Shown here: in pieces, positions 63,336-64,000 of the stretch
Position numbering within the stretch: the stretch's first letter is position 1
Layout of the letters: each line of letters starts with the position of its first letter
Source: Thiocapsa sp.
Lineage (GTDB): Bacteria > Pseudomonadota > Gammaproteobacteria > Chromatiales > Chromatiaceae
Assembly: GCF_018399035.1 (NCBI RefSeq)
Contig: NZ_CP073760.1
Coordinates: forward strand, 62,001 to 126,000
Reading direction: 5' to 3'
DNA length: 64,000 nucleotides
Translations under genes and position numbers: made by a program
The notes under the pieces: generated by a model
What the model was told of the DNA's origin: nothing
What the model saw: the letters and a program-made list of their open reading frames with translations, nothing else
Databases searched by the model: none

Positions 63336-63557
63336 ATGAAGGAAATCACAAATACATTTACCGCCATTGATCCAGATGGGAAGGAATACATCATCAAGGA
63401 AATGACGTCGGATAATGCATTTTCACCATTAAGCGGAGCCGCTTGCAGGTTCAAGGGCACGGTCGAGTATGAGTGTGAAGGCGAGCCTGTAAATATGATC
63501 AGCAGTCATACTTTCTATTTGCTCAAACGTAAAGCCACAGTCAAGAAGCTTCAATAG
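63336..63557 (+). CDS. Hypothetical protein
   Basis: 73 residues: MKEITNTFTAIDPDGKEYIIKEM, FSPLSGAACRFKGTVEYECEGEPVNMISSHTFYLLKRKATVKKL. The pattern of alternating polar and hydrophobic residues suggests a small beta-sheet protein, and similar short proteins with I(D)PDGKEY are known in phages and plasmids. AT-rich. The gap before it (from 62,833) holds the integrase-like repeat and no clear gene. Confidence 0.6.
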   Translation: MKEITNTFTAIDPDGKEYIIKEMTSDNAFSPLSGAACRFKGTVEYECEGEPVNMISSHTFYLLKRKATVKKLQ

Positions 63558-63696
63558 TTCGATAGGGCGCAAATCAATGACCTTGCCGTTTATTGCGCCA
63601 GCCATAAAGCATCAAACGACAACCAGCACTATTCGCTGGACTTAGGCGTGACTCATGATCAGGCTGGGTGTCTAAAATGATTTCCGAGGGATTTTA

Positions 63697-64000
63697 ATGA
63701 ATAGAACCTGTGCAATCAATGGACTTTTTGCTTGTGCGTTGGTTTTCTCTAGTTTAGTGCTTGCGGATGGCGACTGGAAAGAATGCTCTGATAGCGTCGA
63801 AGAACAAATGTACGAGAAAGGGCAGTGCGGCGCGTCTGGCTGCTTCGATGAGAATAATAGGACTGCCCAGGAAATCATTGCTAATAAATGCGGTTATCCT
63901 GAGAATACGGATATTCAAGCAGCTCGAATTATAGAAGATCTGCATAACATGCCGTCGGAATCGGTTTTCCGTGCTGCGATGCTCTACCCCCCAGGGAGTG
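63697..64000 (+). CDS. Secreted hypothetical protein (cut by window end)
   Basis: From the ATG at 63,697: MNRTCAINGLFACALVFSSL, VLADGDWKECSDSVEEQMYE, with a signal peptide cut after VLA. The mature part has Cys at several positions (ECSD, GQCGASGCFD, NKCGYP) and a helical segment ENTDIQAARIIEDLHNMPSE. It runs off the right edge after 101 codons. Not recognised. Confidence 0.68.
   Translation, partial: MNRTCAINGLFACALVFSSLVLADGDWKECSDSVEEQMYEKGQCGASGCFDENNRTAQEIIANKCGYPENTDIQAARIIEDLHNMPSESVFRAAMLYPPGS

Larger units (their letters stand above)
48670..64000. mobile_element. Integrated genetic element (left part), tRNA-Leu target
   Basis: It starts at the tRNA-Leu 3' fragment with a tyrosine integrase and continues past the window end. 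Contents differ from the core: lower GC in several genes, short unknown lipoprotein and membrane proteins, nucleases, an insertion sequence, phage and draT remnants, and none of the core 88-bp repeats. No second tRNA-Leu end was found in the window, so the right boundary lies beyond 64,000. Confidence 0.75.

Overview
The window is high-GC gammaproteobacterial DNA. The gene order leuCDB-asd-fimV-truA-trpFBA-accD-folC-dedD-cvpA-purF-metZ, the block lepA-lepB-rnc-era-recO-pdxJ, a fragment of the nitrogenase regulator draT and an orphan tandem-BMC shell protein together suggest a purple sulfur bacterium (Chromatiaceae, Thiocapsa-like). The order assignment is firm; the family is an inference.

Positions 1-44,600 are core chromosome. 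After the 5' end of an hrpB-like helicase come small conserved proteins, an alpha/beta hydrolase, an SrkA-type kinase and a secreted metallophosphoesterase. Next are leucine synthesis (leuC, leuD, leuB), asd, the polar/pilus organiser fimV, truA, tryptophan synthesis (trpF, trpB, trpA), accD, folC, a SPOR protein, cvpA, purF and metZ. A five-gene minor-pilin operon runs on the minus strand (23.8-27.4 kb). Then follow a Nei-like glycosylase, a ribosome hibernation factor, an SDR protein, an NDUFA9-like protein, mtgA, a shortened pirin, a YqhD-like reductase, lepA, lepB, rnc, era, recO, pdxJ, a GlgC-like protein with a degraded active site, an EndoIII-family glycosylase and a BMC-T shell protein.

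This core carries a dispersed family of about 88-bp elements with terminal inverted repeats (TTAAACCGCGYC type). Six full copies and one partial copy lie between genes, and two of them supply the stop codon of the neighbouring gene. Several perfect inverted repeats and a 7-bp tandem repeat upstream of lepB are also present.

Positions 44,600-48,600 are a decayed type I restriction-modification locus (fragments of hsdM, hsdS and hsdR). It has been invaded by small modules: a HigA-like fragment, DUF4926, DUF2283, an apparently intact hicAB pair, a DinJ/RelB fragment and a frameshifted DUF4160 gene.

At 48,670 the 3' half of a tRNA-Leu(CAA) gene abuts a tyrosine integrase. This marks the left end of an integrated element that runs to the end of the window. 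The element is a mosaic: an HNH nuclease, an Mrr-type nuclease, two HEPN/DUF4145-like proteins, lipoproteins and membrane proteins, an ISL3-family insertion sequence inserted into a copy of a second repeat family, phage remnants (lytic transglycosylase, coiled-coil protein, Gln/Gly-rich tail fragment) and a broken draT fragment. Much of it is pseudogenised or non-coding. Several small genes are followed by palindromes that resemble integron attC sites.
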